A DNA stretch of 27,792 nt, from IMG/VR virus record IMGVR_UViG_3300001533_002010, positions 1 to 27,792 of that record; one strand, written 5' to 3'. The stretch's first letter is position 1. Each line of letters begins with the position of its first letter. The translations under genes and the position numbers were made by a program. The DNA is from a virus. Under the pieces are notes generated by a model, which was not told where the DNA came from, searched no databases, and saw nothing but the letters and a program-made list of their open reading frames with translations. Positions 27,620 through 27,792 of the stretch are shown here, piece after piece.

Positions 27620-27792
27620 ATGAAAAAAAATCCGCGAACATCCGCGACATCCGCGGTTAAAAAACAGGTTAATCTCCGGGCCGCCGTGCTGGCGGCGATG
27701 GCCGACAAGGGCTGGACGGCCTACCGGCTGGGCAAGGCTTCCGGCGTGCCGCCCAGCCACGTCGCACGCTGGCTGGACCCGACCCGCGCCGA
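27620..27792 (+). CDS. HTH (Cro/CI-type) regulator, 5' part
   Basis: Cut by the window end after 57 codons. Residues from about 17 read VNLRAAVLAAMADKGWTAYRLGKASGVPPSHVARWLDP. This is a helix-turn-helix of the Cro/CI (XRE) type with the A-Y-R-L-G-K-A-S-G-V...V-x-R-W core. The ATG at 27620 is read through ATCCGCG repeats; a later start is possible but would lose the first helix. It follows a terminator, so it probably has its own promoter or is read through. Likely a phage or element regulator of transcription. Confidence 0.65.
   Translation, partial: MKKNPRTSATSAVKKQVNLRAAVLAAMADKGWTAYRLGKASGVPPSHVARWLDPTRA
27630..27664 (+). repeat. ATCCGCGA repeat overlapping the HTH start
   Basis: Three close copies of ATCCGCG (in ATCCGCGAAC, ATCCGCGAC, ATCCGCGG) followed by TTAAAAAAC. 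Near 12850 a related AATCCGTGGTTATAAAAAA occurs. The units encode residues about 4-13 (NPRTSATSAV) of the next gene if it starts at 27620. Confidence 0.7.

Noticed and set aside
1-27792. Integrase, attachment sites, lysis genes or tRNA
   Set aside because: I looked for endolysin, integrase and tRNA cloverleaf patterns by eye on both strands and found none I could support; the membrane proteins at 1161 and 11338 lack any lysis partner.

Overview
The window looks like the late (structural) half of a tailed-phage genome, most likely a prophage or phage of a planctomycete-type host. All genes I accept lie on the + strand, are tightly packed and are mostly GC-rich. The gene order follows the lambda head-and-tail order closely: small terminase, GpA-type large terminase, gpW-like joining protein, portal, S49 protease with a nested scaffold, decoration protein, major capsid protein, then FII-like connector, Z-like, U-like terminator, tail tube, G/GT chaperones with a -1 frameshift, and tape measure. 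The host guess rests on a tandem dockerin-type pair of the form common in planctomycetes, GLUG/YPYL-type and LamG-like proteins, and abundant short AT-rich intergenic repeats. It is an inference, not a taxonomic assignment.

Layout. 1-1520: entry region with a phage metallopeptidase, a small membrane protein and a micro-ORF. 1646-5312: DNA packaging (TerS, three small AT-richer genes, TerL). 5394-5898: a small zinc protein, then a control region with a 16-bp palindrome, a promoter-like pair and a strong terminator hairpin. 5899-11184: head genes. 11338-17157: a roughly 6-kb accessory block between the major capsid gene and the head-tail connector. It encodes a membrane/coiled-coil protein, a secreted-looking Cys/His protein, a sigma-factor-like protein, a beta-solenoid fibre-like protein, and an exported dockerin/LamG protein. 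17210-22798: connector and tail genes. 22882-26812: tail-tip or fibre-like proteins, some AT-richer, including one with two chitin-binding-like modules. 26813-27792: a promoter-bearing AT-rich gap, small zinc and unknown genes, a terminator, and the start of an HTH regulator cut by the window end.

The proteins fit one programme. Terminase feeds DNA through the portal into a capsid built on a scaffold and matured by the S49 protease. Decoration proteins coat it, and connector proteins join it to a tail whose length is set by a 540-residue tape measure. I see no integrase, endolysin, recognisable lambda-type L/K/I/J tip proteins, tRNA or CRISPR array.

The most unusual feature is a system of short intergenic tandem repeats: heptads related to TCGTCCA/TCGTCAA/TAATCAA, octads of AAGAACNC type, and a decamer. 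They fill the gaps between phage genes and repeatedly begin at the stop codon of the upstream gene. Also notable are the -1 frameshift that adds a Cys-rich domain to the tail chaperone, the sigma-like protein inside the late operon, and the dockerin-bearing exported protein.
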